A DNA stretch of 60,930 nt from Agitococcus sp. (GTDB lineage Bacteria; Pseudomonadota; Gammaproteobacteria; Pseudomonadales; Moraxellaceae), in the NCBI GenBank assembly GCA_030646715.1, contig JAUSLJ010000050.1, positions 1-60,930 of the forward strand. Direction: 5' to 3'. Positions 9,801-17,819 of this stretch are shown piece by piece; position 1 is the first letter of the stretch, and every line of letters begins with the position of its first letter. The notes beneath the pieces are model-generated. The model saw nothing but the letters and a program-made list of their open reading frames with translations. It did not search any database and was not told where the DNA came from. A program made the position numbers and the translations under genes.

Positions 9801-10924
9801 CCAATCTATCGGGCATCGGCAATGCCATGAGCAATATCATTGCGGGTAATGAAGGCAATAACCGTTTATTAGGTGGAGATGGCAACGATACACTTTCGGG
9901 CTTAAGCGGCGGTGACACACTCAATGGCGGGTCGGGAGCTGATAGTATGTCTGGCGGCTTAGGCAATGATACCTTCACCGTCGAAAATGCGGCTGATGTT
10001 GTCGTTGAATTAGCCAATGAAGGATTCGATACCGTCAATAGCTTTATCAGTTATACCCTCAACGCCAATGTTGAGCGGTTGAATTTGGAAGGTTTTGCTA
10101 GTTTAGATGGGACAGGTAATGAGCTGGATAATGTCTTGAACGGTAACAATGCTAACAATCATTTAGTCGGTGGTGCAGGTGACGACACCTTACAAGGCAA
10201 GGGTGGCGCAGACCTTTTAGAAGGTGGGCTGGGTAACGATGTCTATTTTGTCGATAATAGCGGAGACAATGTGCAAGAGTTGGCCGCTGAAGGTGTTGAT
10301 AAAGTCAGTAGCAACATCAGCTACACACTGACCGCGAATGTTGAACAGTTGTTTTTTACGGGTATTGCTGGCTTAACAGGACAAGGCAATACCTTAAACA
10401 ACGTTATTTATGGCAATGATGGCAACAACAAATTATCGGGTGATGCGGGCAACGATAGCCTTAACGGTGGCTTAGGCAATGACTCGTTAAAGGGTGGCAC
10501 AGGCAGTGATACCCTTGTGGGTGGCTTAGGAAATGACATCTATTCGTTTGCTGTGGGTGATGGGCATGACGTTATCAATAACACTGATGCAGGTAATGGC
10601 AACGATAAAGTGTTATTCGATGTCGGGATTGGCGCAGATCAATTATGGTTGCGGCAATTAGGTAATGACTTAGAAATATCTATTATTGGTCGGGCGGACA
10701 GTATCAAAGTGCAAAACTGGTACAGTGACGAGGCCAAACGGGTTGATAGTTTTGAGTTGGCCGAAGGCAATGTTTTATTAGCCAGTGAAGTACAAAACTT
10801 AGTGGCGGCCATGTCAGCTTTTACGCCACCGAGCATGGGACAAACCAGTTTGACCAGCGCACAGCATCAAGCTTTAGATGTCGTGATTGCGATTAACTGG
10901 GAATCTTTGACGGGTACAGCTTAG
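6854..10924 (+). CDS. Giant RTX/cadherin-like secreted protein (type I secretion substrate)
   Basis: I start at ATG 6854 (1356 aa): GGAG lies 9 nt upstream, while an in-frame TTG at 6839 has no such site. There is no Sec signal. A DUF11-like beta domain (about residues 25-150) is followed by about six Ig/cadherin-like repeats with the motif VDVLANDxDxDGD, separated by two polyglycine linkers. From about residue 780 there are RTX nonapeptide blocks (GGxGNDxL) interleaved with a haemolysin-related segment (IEFADGTIW) and several LE(N/Q)LxLxG-type repeats. The architecture indicates a calcium-dependent extracellular adhesin or matrix protein exported by the adjacent ABC/HlyD pair. No enzyme motif was recognised. 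Confidence 0.88.
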   Translation: MSGITISLTGGTSLLSPVIPIRRLTLTSNTYGHVFPGGSVVYSHTLTNEGNVTEGDQAGAISFYAGNSLSSFATVFYYDINNDGMLSSQDPFISPNSVLAGDGLAAGESIRIFAKVLAPVSAMVGAINYTIFVFQPTNVINDVNPPVTLAIQDTTYVVAGNGFGVSNSDPIAFNDYAVTNDQAPVSVDVVANDYDLDLDPNLGTVAGEALHLESAVVTSGNANISIANNEITVVPTRQDAQEIIVNYVVNDNFGGSATANLIVAVNIPEPNQTPITTNDYITVSEFNSGIIVDVLANDIDFEGEALTLIDASLSSGLGNVSVSNNALIFNAGGSGSDTVAYTVQDAFGNTSQGNLYVEVLSVGGGGGDGGGPANAAPIAHDDSISLYEFGTAEVDVLANDSDPDGDALTIVSVFANNGSAYINENNTISYSASSAGSDLINYTVQDIFGNTAQANVFVDIFGGGGGGGGGGGGGGYTNTAPTAYNDYATTYEGSSIAVNVVNNDTDPDIDLGVGDALYLNNAVVTNGNAEVTIVGNEIVVLPLGTGAQEIVVNYTIGDNYGGSSQAGLFVTVNALGNNAPIARDDLAFTDEITAINIDVLANDSDPEGDILTVTNAVVQTGTGDVVVNGDNTLTFTPTGSGAEDVVVSYTINDGQLSATAEVNITITPTGGINTAPIANNEAVITSRNTAITVNVLENDTDPDGDTLDIVGYQLVSGSGEVMVNADKSITFAPAAGFAGEVVIDYTVVDSSLLSATASLMITVKSDIVGNDADNYLEGYAVDDFISGMGGNDSLYGSGGNDVLEGGRGKDYLQGDSGNDTYIFNLGDGQDTLYNFDSDEYYNGVSSVDKLIFGAGITAADITFFNAGNSTEDLVIGIKGTTDSITVQYYFNSGMAYELDTIEFADGTIWDKAAISVLARVNMRVQGTVGGDVLNGGMGDDTFIVNHARDVVMENVGSGIDTVEASISFSLGENLENLTLKGNSNLSGIGNAMSNIIAGNEGNNRLLGGDGNDTLSGLSGGDTLNGGSGADSMSGGLGNDTFTVENAADVVVELANEGFDTVNSFISYTLNANVERLNLEGFASLDGTGNELDNVLNGNNANNHLVGGAGDDTLQGKGGADLLEGGLGNDVYFVDNSGDNVQELAAEGVDKVSSNISYTLTANVEQLFFTGIAGLTGQGNTLNNVIYGNDGNNKLSGDAGNDSLNGGLGNDSLKGGTGSDTLVGGLGNDIYSFAVGDGHDVINNTDAGNGNDKVLFDVGIGADQLWLRQLGNDLEISIIGRADSIKVQNWYSDEAKRVDSFELAEGNVLLASEVQNLVAAMSAFTPPSMGQTSLTSAQHQALDVVIAINWESLTGTA
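8237..8278 (+). repeat. GGCGGT hexamer microsatellite (7 copies) encoding polyglycine
   Basis: Seven exact GGCGGT units encode 14 consecutive glycines between two cadherin-like domains. Because the unit is 6 bp, slippage would change linker length without shifting the frame. A shorter glycine-rich linker occurs near 7940-7970. Confidence 0.9.
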
Positions 10925-10963
10925 ACGCTGTTGATATTTCACCAGAGTAGCCCCAACGCTTAA

Positions 10964-11000
10964 CTTCCCCTCTTGCCAAAGAGGGGTTAGGGGAGATTTG
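10964..11000. repeat. Dispersed palindromic repeat family 1, half copy
   Basis: Contains CTTCCCCTCTTGCCAAAGAG then GGGTTAGGGGAGATTTG; the complement matches the left arm of the copy at 36315. It lies between convergent genes and the inner hairpin (CCCCTCTT/AAGAGGGG) could help terminate transcription from either side. Confidence 0.65.
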
Positions 11001-11037
11001 CAGAATCCAACTTTTCCAGCTACGCCACTACCAAACA

Positions 11038-13977
11038 TCACATCGCAATAGATTGCGGAAAGTGGTTGTCACGTTGTTGTTTTTCCAACATAAGGGTTAA
11101 GTCCTGCGCAGGAATAGGACGGCTAATTAAGAAGCCTTGAATTGCATCGCAGCCTTGTGTTTTAAGAAAGTCTAAATGCTCTTGGGTTTCCACCCCTTCA
11201 GCCACTATTTTCATGCCTAAACTATGTCCCATAGCAAAAATTGCACGGACAATGGCATCATCTTTTTCCGCTTGGCCAATACGAAAGACGAAAGACTGGT
11301 CAATTTTAAGAATGTCGATGGGGAAGTCACGCAAATACGATAACGAGGAATAGCCTGTTCCAAAATCATCAAGTGCGATTTTGATGCCTCGTGTTCTTAA
11401 TCCTTCGAGCGTTTGGTAGACAATTTGACGGTCTTCCATAAACGACGATTCAGTAATCTCCAGCTCTAGGGCAATGGGATCAAGTCGAGTGCAAACTAAC
11501 ACACGATCAACTATTTCGAGTAAGTTTCCGCGTTGTAATTGTTGGGCAACGACATTTACTGACGTGCAAATTGAGCCTAAGCCTTGCTCGTGCCAAAATT
11601 GTGTTTGTCTACAGGCTTTATCTAAGACTATTTCACCAATCGCAGAAATCAAACCCGCTTCTTCGGCCAAAGGAATAAATTGCCCAGGTGCTAATAAGCC
11701 CATGGTGGGATGTTGCCAACGCACTAAGGCTTCTGTGCCGATGATGAGATTGGTTTTTAAACAAATTTTAGGCTGATAATAAACAACAAATTCATCCCTA
11801 AAGATGGCTTTCCGCAGTGCGCTTTCTAAATTAACTTGCTCAACTGGAGCAACTCGAACGTCGGAACTAAAGAAGTGCATGGAGTTACCGCCCATGCGTT
11901 TAGCTTGTTGTAATGCCATGTCAGCATGATTAATCAGAATTTGTAATTCACGACCATGCTCGGGAAATAAACTCACACCAATAGATGCACCTAAAAGTAA
12001 CTCATGCTCGCCAATGCGGAAAGGACGGCGTAGTTGCTCAATGACATTGTCGCAATAGGTTTCAATATCTTGACGAGCAGAGTATTGATCTAAAATCAGC
12101 GTAAATTCATCACTGCCAAGACGAGCAACGGTATGAGCCGATGAAGCACAACTACTGATTCGTTCAGCCACTTTTTTCAGTAGTTCATCGCCTAATTCAT
12201 GACCCAAGCTATCATTGAGAGTACGAAAACGATCAAGGTCGATATATACAACGGCTAAGGTATTTTGCTGTTCGCGCGCTTTAATAATAGCCGCGTGTAA
12301 ACGGTCATGGAATAAATTACGATTGGCTAAGCCTGTTAAACGGTCATAATTAGCCAAATACTTTAATTTTTCTTCTGCTTCTTTACGTTGCGTCAGGTCG
12401 GACATAATTCCGACATAGTGACTAATATCATTTTCATCATTACGAATGGCGGTAATATGTAGCCATTGCGGAAAGGATTGGCCGCTTTTACGGTATTCAG
12501 TGAGCTCACCCTGCCATTCGTCTTCTAATTTAATACGTTCAAAAATCGTATGATAGGACAATTGTTTTTGGTCTAGCTGTTCTACGTTTTCATCAAAAAT
12601 GGATTTGCCATGTAACTCTTGATCGCTAAAACCTGTGATTTGGGTCATGCGCGGATTAACGGATAAGTAACGGAATTGGCTATCTAATATATAAATTCCT
12701 TCGGCGGCATGCTCAAAAACCGAGGCGGAAAGACGCAATTTTTCTTCGATTTCGCGTTCTGGCGTAATATCTCGCCGAGTGCCAATTAAACGTAAGGGGC
12801 GATTTTTTTCGTCCCAAGCCACCACGCGGCCGCTGTCTTCTACCCAAATCCAATGACCTGCACGATGTTGGATGCGATAACACACTTCATAACTGGGTTT
12901 CTTTTTGCGCAGATGTTGCACTAGCGCATGACGGACGAGGCTATAATCATCAGGGTGAATAATGCTTTGCATCTTACCCATGAATGCTTTGAGTTCTAGT
13001 TTGGAGTAGCCTAAAAGCTGTTCAAAGTTGGAATGATAAATTTCATTGTTAGTGAGATTCCAGTCCCACAAGCCAATGCCAGCCGCATCTATCGCCAGTG
13101 TTAAACGCTCTTGGCTATTGCGCAAGGCGCGGTTAATGTCGGAAAGAGCGAGTGTGCGTTCACGTACTTTTTGTTCTAAGTTAAGATTGGTTTCTTGGAG
13201 TAAGTTTTCGGTATGTTTGCGGTCTTGCACTTCCGCACTGAGCCGTTGATTAGTAGATTCAACCGTACTTTTAGAGCTTTCTAAAAAGTGGATTAAATCT
13301 TCATTGCGGAGTTGTAACCATAATGACTGGTAGCTTAAATCGCTTAAACGTCGGCTCGCCAAAATCACAAAAAAGAAAAACAATCCCGCTACACCTGCCA
13401 ATGCCGAATTGAGCGGCGAAGGCTCAAGCATTAACCACAATAAACCAGGCAAAATCGCTGATATAGCAAAACTAATAAAAGTTTCAAAACGACTGGCATA
13501 GCTGGTTAATGCGGCAATCGCTTGCCAACTCACTAAACAAATAAACAGCGCAGGTCGATAAAAGTCAATAAAACTACTATCACTTTTTGGCAAGCTGGGA
13601 ATAAAAATAACCGCAGCAATACCCCAAATTAAACCCATGATACTGGCACTGGTATTAACGGCTCGAATAGTGAATAAATGGGAATATTGTTTCAATCGGT
13701 CTTGTAAATGACGCATTAAAAAAATACAGCCCGCAATACTGGCGAGTGATAGACCGAACCAAATTTTGAAGGTTGGCAAATGTACGGCACTATCCTGCCA
13801 GTACAAAATACCAATGGTGACTACAGAAATAAGAGAGATAAAACTAAAAAAAGGAAATTGACTGATCAGTTGTTGTGTTTGCAGGCAACTCACGCGTAGC
13901 GAAATATCCCGCGTCGCGGGTGTTTGAGGTGTTTCTGTATCGGTGGGTAATCTGCCTTGGTTATCCTGAGCAGTCAT
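11038..13977 (-). CDS. Membrane PAS-PAS-GGDEF-EAL cyclic-di-GMP protein
   Basis: Start taken at ATG 13977 (979 aa), giving MTAQDNQGRL; a TTG six codons upstream is possible but weaker. The N-terminal ~220 residues hold several hydrophobic helices, followed by a coiled coil (~230-290), two PAS domains (~290-410 and ~415-535), a GGDEF domain with the signature altered to GSDEF (near residue 620) and an EAL domain with EALVRW (near 747), DDFGTGYSS and VAEGVET. The EAL signatures look complete, so phosphodiesterase activity is likely; the GGDEF half may be weakly active or regulatory. It probably tunes c-di-GMP at the membrane. Control of the neighbouring RTX adhesin locus is plausible but unproven. 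Confidence 0.92.
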   Translation of the reverse strand: MTAQDNQGRLPTDTETPQTPATRDISLRVSCLQTQQLISQFPFFSFISLISVVTIGILYWQDSAVHLPTFKIWFGLSLASIAGCIFLMRHLQDRLKQYSHLFTIRAVNTSASIMGLIWGIAAVIFIPSLPKSDSSFIDFYRPALFICLVSWQAIAALTSYASRFETFISFAISAILPGLLWLMLEPSPLNSALAGVAGLFFFFVILASRRLSDLSYQSLWLQLRNEDLIHFLESSKSTVESTNQRLSAEVQDRKHTENLLQETNLNLEQKVRERTLALSDINRALRNSQERLTLAIDAAGIGLWDWNLTNNEIYHSNFEQLLGYSKLELKAFMGKMQSIIHPDDYSLVRHALVQHLRKKKPSYEVCYRIQHRAGHWIWVEDSGRVVAWDEKNRPLRLIGTRRDITPEREIEEKLRLSASVFEHAAEGIYILDSQFRYLSVNPRMTQITGFSDQELHGKSIFDENVEQLDQKQLSYHTIFERIKLEDEWQGELTEYRKSGQSFPQWLHITAIRNDENDISHYVGIMSDLTQRKEAEEKLKYLANYDRLTGLANRNLFHDRLHAAIIKAREQQNTLAVVYIDLDRFRTLNDSLGHELGDELLKKVAERISSCASSAHTVARLGSDEFTLILDQYSARQDIETYCDNVIEQLRRPFRIGEHELLLGASIGVSLFPEHGRELQILINHADMALQQAKRMGGNSMHFFSSDVRVAPVEQVNLESALRKAIFRDEFVVYYQPKICLKTNLIIGTEALVRWQHPTMGLLAPGQFIPLAEEAGLISAIGEIVLDKACRQTQFWHEQGLGSICTSVNVVAQQLQRGNLLEIVDRVLVCTRLDPIALELEITESSFMEDRQIVYQTLEGLRTRGIKIALDDFGTGYSSLSYLRDFPIDILKIDQSFVFRIGQAEKDDAIVRAIFAMGHSLGMKIVAEGVETQEHLDFLKTQGCDAIQGFLISRPIPAQDLTLMLEKQQRDNHFPQSIAM

Positions 13978-14423
13978 ACTCTCAATGCTCCACAAATCGC
14001 CAATGGTTGGATTTGGCTACGGTCTAATAGTTGTTGTCTTATTCTGCGTCAGTGCTAACTTATTTTGCGCTAAACAGGAAAAGTGAAATATTTCTTATTA
14101 ATTATAGGCTGCGTCTTTTATTTGATAGGGTGATTGACCTACAAAAACAAATGAAACAAGCGTTTATTAGCCTAAACCAATCATAGACTTGTGTATGTGC
14201 TGCAAACAATAGTTATTTTAGAAGAATATGCGCGATGTGTTGGCAATTTCGTCAATTATGAGCGGTGTTGTTGGTGTCGAGGGTGTAAGGCTAAACGAAA
14301 TTTGCTCGCCGCTAAAGTGTATCGAATGGCATTCGTGACAATACTGTCATAAAATCGTCATAATCATAAATTATTATAGTATCAAGAATTAACCAACGAA
14401 CAATCTATGTCTCGGAGTCAATT
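13978..14423. other. 446-bp divergent intergenic region with the pst promoter
   Basis: The gap separates the divergent c-di-GMP gene and pstS. Apart from the PHO box and -10 element near 14344-14380 I see no gene, RNA or repeat here. The left two-thirds presumably carries the promoter of the minus-strand gene, but no convincing -35/-10 pair stood out. Confidence 0.6.
14344..14380 (+). promoter_or_regulatory. PHO box and -10 element of pstS
   Basis: CTGTCAT at 14344 and TCGTCAT at 14355 are 11 bp apart with an A-rich spacer, the layout of a PhoB-binding direct repeat (consensus CTGTCAT). TATAGT at 14375-14380 is a good -10, so the PHO box replaces the -35 region as in known Pho promoters. A third, degenerate heptamer could start at 14333 in the same 11-bp phase. 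phoB itself is at 24 kb. Confidence 0.85.
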
Positions 14424-15383
14424 ATGAAAATGCAACCCTTAGTATTAGCGCTTAGTTTGAGCTTAACAGCTATTTCTGCGCAAGCAGCGGTAGATGCAAA
14501 TATTCCTAAGTATGCTAAAACATCAGGTATTTCAGGTAATTTATCCAGTGTCGGTTCTGATACCTTAGCAAACTTAATGACATTTTGGGCAGAAGATTTC
14601 AAAAAAGAATATCCCAATGTCAATGTCCAAATTCAAGCAGCAGGTTCTTCTACAGCTCCTCCTGCATTAACACAAGGCACGGCTAACTTTGGCCCAATGT
14701 CTCGCTCCATGAAAGACAACGAAATTCAAGAATTCGAGAAAAAATACGGTTACAAGCCAACTGCGGTTCCTGTTGCTGTTGATGCTCTAGCTGTATTTGT
14801 GCATAAAGATAACCCCATTAAAGGCTTATCCATGCCAATGGTCGATGCGATTTTCTCCAGCACCCGTAAATGTGGTTTTGAAAAAGAAGTCAAAAAATGG
14901 GGCGATGCAGGTTTAACGGCTGCTTGGGCAGGTCGTGATTTGCAATTGTTTGGTCGTAACTCCGTGTCTGGTACTTACGGTTATTTCAAAGAACACGCGT
15001 TGTGTAAAGGTGACTTTAAAACCAACGTTAATGAGCAACCAGGTTCGGCTTCGGTAGTGCAATCCATTTCCAACTCCATTAACGGTATTGGTTATTCAGG
15101 TATTGGCTATGTCACTTCGGGTGTCAAAGCAGTTCCTATTAAAAACGACAGCGGCGAGTTTATTGCTGCAACGCCTAAAAACGCTTTAGCGGGTAAATAT
15201 CCTTTAGCGCGTTACTTGTATGTCTATGTTAACAAAAACCCGAAAAAGCCTTTGGCTCCGTTAGAAGCAGAGTTTGTGAAGTTAATCTTGTCGCAACAAG
15301 GCCAAACTATTGTTGAAAAAGACGGTTATATCCCTTTACCTGCTGCCGATGTTAAAAAAGTGCGTGCTAAGTTAGGTTTGTAA
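14424..15383 (+). CDS. pstS: Phosphate-binding periplasmic protein PstS
   Basis: 319 aa with a Sec signal peptide ending near ISAQA. The mature part has phosphate-binding features of the family: [12 protein letters not shown] near the N-terminus, [19 protein letters not shown] and the [13 protein letters not shown] segment. It captures inorganic phosphate in the periplasm for the PstCAB transporter. The start is fixed by CGGAG 6 nt upstream and the signal peptide. It sits under a PHO box and is followed by a hairpin that probably makes it more abundant than the downstream transporter genes. Confidence 0.95.
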   Translation: MKMQPLVLALSLSLTAISAQAAVDANIPKYAKTSGISGNLSSVGSDTLANLMTFWAEDFKKEYPNVNVQIQAAGSSTAPPALTQGTANFGPMSRSMKDNEIQEFEKKYGYKPTAVPVAVDALAVFVHKDNPIKGLSMPMVDAIFSSTRKCGFEKEVKKWGDAGLTAAWAGRDLQLFGRNSVSGTYGYFKEHALCKGDFKTNVNEQPGSASVVQSISNSINGIGYSGIGYVTSGVKAVPIKNDSGEFIAATPKNALAGKYPLARYLYVYVNKNPKKPLAPLEAEFVKLILSQQGQTIVEKDGYIPLPAADVKKVRAKLGL

Positions 15384-15396
15384 TCCAGTGATTTTG

Positions 15397-15422
15397 AAAA
15401 GGGGCTTAATGCCCCTTTTTTT
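15397..15422 (+). terminator. Intrinsic terminator/attenuator after pstS
   Basis: GGGGC-TTAAT-GCCCC followed by seven T. It lies between pstS and pstC, so readthrough would set the lower expression of the membrane genes. Confidence 0.85.
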
Positions 15423-15490
15423 AACTGAAAAACTGTTTTTTGTGGGCAATTCGTCGATAATACCGCGTCCCTTAATCTGCTGAGACTACT

Positions 15491-17809
15491 ATGAGTAAAT
15501 CTGAGCGCGTTCGTTTAGATCCAGCCACCATGGCTGCCTTAGATCGTCGTCGTCAAGTGAAAGATAAAATCGCTAATAGCTTGATTGCTTCTGGCGGTAT
15601 CTTTGTTGTTGGTGCTATTGCCTTAATTTTTTTCTATTTATTCTATGAAAGCTGGCCGTTGTTTCAACAAGCTAAGTTTGAAGAAACGCATAGCTATAAA
15701 ACCGATGCCCATGTTCAGGCGACTTGGACAGACATGGATGAATACAACGAAACGGGTATGCGCTTATTGGCCACGGGCGAAGTGGTTTTTTTTCGCGTCA
15801 ATGATGGCCAAAAAACAGGAAGTCAAGCCTTACCGATTCCACAAGGTGTAACGATTAGTAGTGTTCAGCGCAGCGGCGTGATTCAAGGTTTGGTGGGCGT
15901 GGGCTTGTCGAATGGTCAGCTCATCGTTTTTAAACCTGATTATGTCGTTGACCATCAAGGTGAACAGCGTGTTATCACACCAACAGTACGTTTTCCTTAT
16001 GGCGACCAGCCGTTAACCGTTGATGATAACGTCAATGCGCTTAAGCATTTTGCACTGCGTGATGATGATGGCCAGTTACAGGTATTAGCAGCCAGTACCC
16101 AGCAGTTGTTATGGCAAACGTTTAAAGTGCAACAAGCCGAAGGCGAAAGTGAAGGCTTGAGCAGTTTGAGTGATGAGTCAGGTGATGACAGTTCTAGCAG
16201 TGATGCGCCAAAAGTATTTACTCGCGCCAATAATATGGCAATGGCGATGGATGGTGCGGCCGTTAGTCATATTGTCATTGGTCAAGGTGCGCGTTGGGCG
16301 TATGTATTTACCGCACAAAATGACGTCGCCGTATTCAAAATTGGTGAGCAAGGCCCTGTACTGTATCAACAAAGTAAAGCAGACACGGCTGGTGCAAAAA
16401 TCACCTCGGTTGTGGCGCTACAAGGTGAAATTTCCCTGTTAGTTGGCGACAGTAAAGGTGTCGTCAGCCAGTGGTTTTTAGTGCGCGACCCCGATAGTGT
16501 CGAAGATAAATTCAGCTTAAAACGCATTCGTAGTTTTCAATTGGGTGATGCAGCTATTACCGCCATTGCCCCCGAAGCCAAACGTAAAGGTTTTGCAGCG
16601 GGCGATGCCAAAGGCGATATTGGTTATTTTTATACCACTTCTGAGCGCACGCTCGGCATTCACCATGCCGCGAGTTCACCGATTACTGCCTTGTCTATTT
16701 CGGCACGTTCCGAAGGTGTGCTAGTACAAGCGCAAGACAGTGCCAGTTTTTGGAATCTTCATGCCGAACATCCTGATATTTCAATGACTTCTGCATGGGG
16801 CAAAGTGTGGTATGAATCCTACGATGAGCCAACGTACACATGGCAGTCTTCTTCGGGTAATGCTGACTTTGAAGCGAAGTTTTCTTTAGTTCCTCTCACG
16901 TTTGGTACGTTAAAAGCGGCGTTCTTTGCTATGTTATTGGCTGCACCGTTAGCTATTTGTGGTGCCATGTACACTGCGGTTTTCATGTCTCCTGCATTAC
17001 GTACCAAAGTGAAACCTGCGATTGAGTTAATGCAGGCGTTGCCAACCGTTATTTTGGGTTTCTTGGCAGGTTTGTGGTTAGCACCTGTGGTTGAAGGCAG
17101 CTTACCTGGTATCTTTAGTGTCTTAATTGTCACGCCGATTATTATCTTGATCTGTGGTTTTGTGTGGATGCAAATTCCTCTCGAAAAACGCAGTCGTATT
17201 CCTGATGGTTGGGCTCCTATTATTCTGATCGTGCCGATTTTATTGGGTGGATGGGCATCATTTGCCTTATCGCAGCCGATGGAGTTAGCGTTTTTTGGTG
17301 GTGATATTCGTCACTGGTTAGAGCATTCGGCAGGTTTGAAATTTGACCAACGTAACTCCTTGATTGTCGGTTTGGTGATGGGTTTTGCGGTTATCGCGCC
17401 AATTTTTTCAATCTCCGAAGATGCTTTATTTGCCGTGCCTCGCCACATTACCAATGGTTCGCTGGCTCTGGGAGCTACTCAGTGGCAAACCCTTGTTCGT
17501 GTAGTATTGCCAACAGCTTCGCCGGGTATATTTTCTGCGGTAATGATTGGTTTCGGTCGCGCTGTGGGTGAAACGATGATTGTGTTGATGGCAACAGGTA
17601 ACACTCCCGTGATGGAATGGAACATCTTTGAAGGAATGCGTACTTTGTCGGCGAACGTCGCGGTAGAAATGGGCGAGGCGGAAGTCGGTTCTACACATTT
17701 CCGTGTCTTGTTCTTATCGGCCTTAGTGTTGTTTGTCTTGACCTTTGTCTTGAATACGGTTGCGGAAGTGGTTCGCGGTCGTCTCCGTAAAAAATACGGT
17801 TCTTTGTGA
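15491..17809 (+). CDS. pstC: Phosphate ABC transporter permease PstC, long form
   Basis: 772 aa, more than twice the classic ~320-aa PstC. One TM helix near residues 25-55 is followed by a ~400-residue extracytoplasmic region with WD40/propeller-like strands (for example RSFQLGDAAITAIAPEAKR and FAAGDAKGDIGYFY) and an acidic-serine linker (DESGDDSSSSDAP). The canonical permease core is C-terminal (from about 450), with the EAA-type loop GSLALGATQWQTLVRVVLP. Similar extended PstC proteins are known in Pseudomonas and relatives. It forms the membrane channel with PstA; pstA starts 10 nt downstream. Confidence 0.92.
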   Translation: MSKSERVRLDPATMAALDRRRQVKDKIANSLIASGGIFVVGAIALIFFYLFYESWPLFQQAKFEETHSYKTDAHVQATWTDMDEYNETGMRLLATGEVVFFRVNDGQKTGSQALPIPQGVTISSVQRSGVIQGLVGVGLSNGQLIVFKPDYVVDHQGEQRVITPTVRFPYGDQPLTVDDNVNALKHFALRDDDGQLQVLAASTQQLLWQTFKVQQAEGESEGLSSLSDESGDDSSSSDAPKVFTRANNMAMAMDGAAVSHIVIGQGARWAYVFTAQNDVAVFKIGEQGPVLYQQSKADTAGAKITSVVALQGEISLLVGDSKGVVSQWFLVRDPDSVEDKFSLKRIRSFQLGDAAITAIAPEAKRKGFAAGDAKGDIGYFYTTSERTLGIHHAASSPITALSISARSEGVLVQAQDSASFWNLHAEHPDISMTSAWGKVWYESYDEPTYTWQSSSGNADFEAKFSLVPLTFGTLKAAFFAMLLAAPLAICGAMYTAVFMSPALRTKVKPAIELMQALPTVILGFLAGLWLAPVVEGSLPGIFSVLIVTPIIILICGFVWMQIPLEKRSRIPDGWAPIILIVPILLGGWASFALSQPMELAFFGGDIRHWLEHSAGLKFDQRNSLIVGLVMGFAVIAPIFSISEDALFAVPRHITNGSLALGATQWQTLVRVVLPTASPGIFSAVMIGFGRAVGETMIVLMATGNTPVMEWNIFEGMRTLSANVAVEMGEAEVGSTHFRVLFLSALVLFVLTFVLNTVAEVVRGRLRKKYGSL

Positions 17810-17819
17810 GGCATTATCC

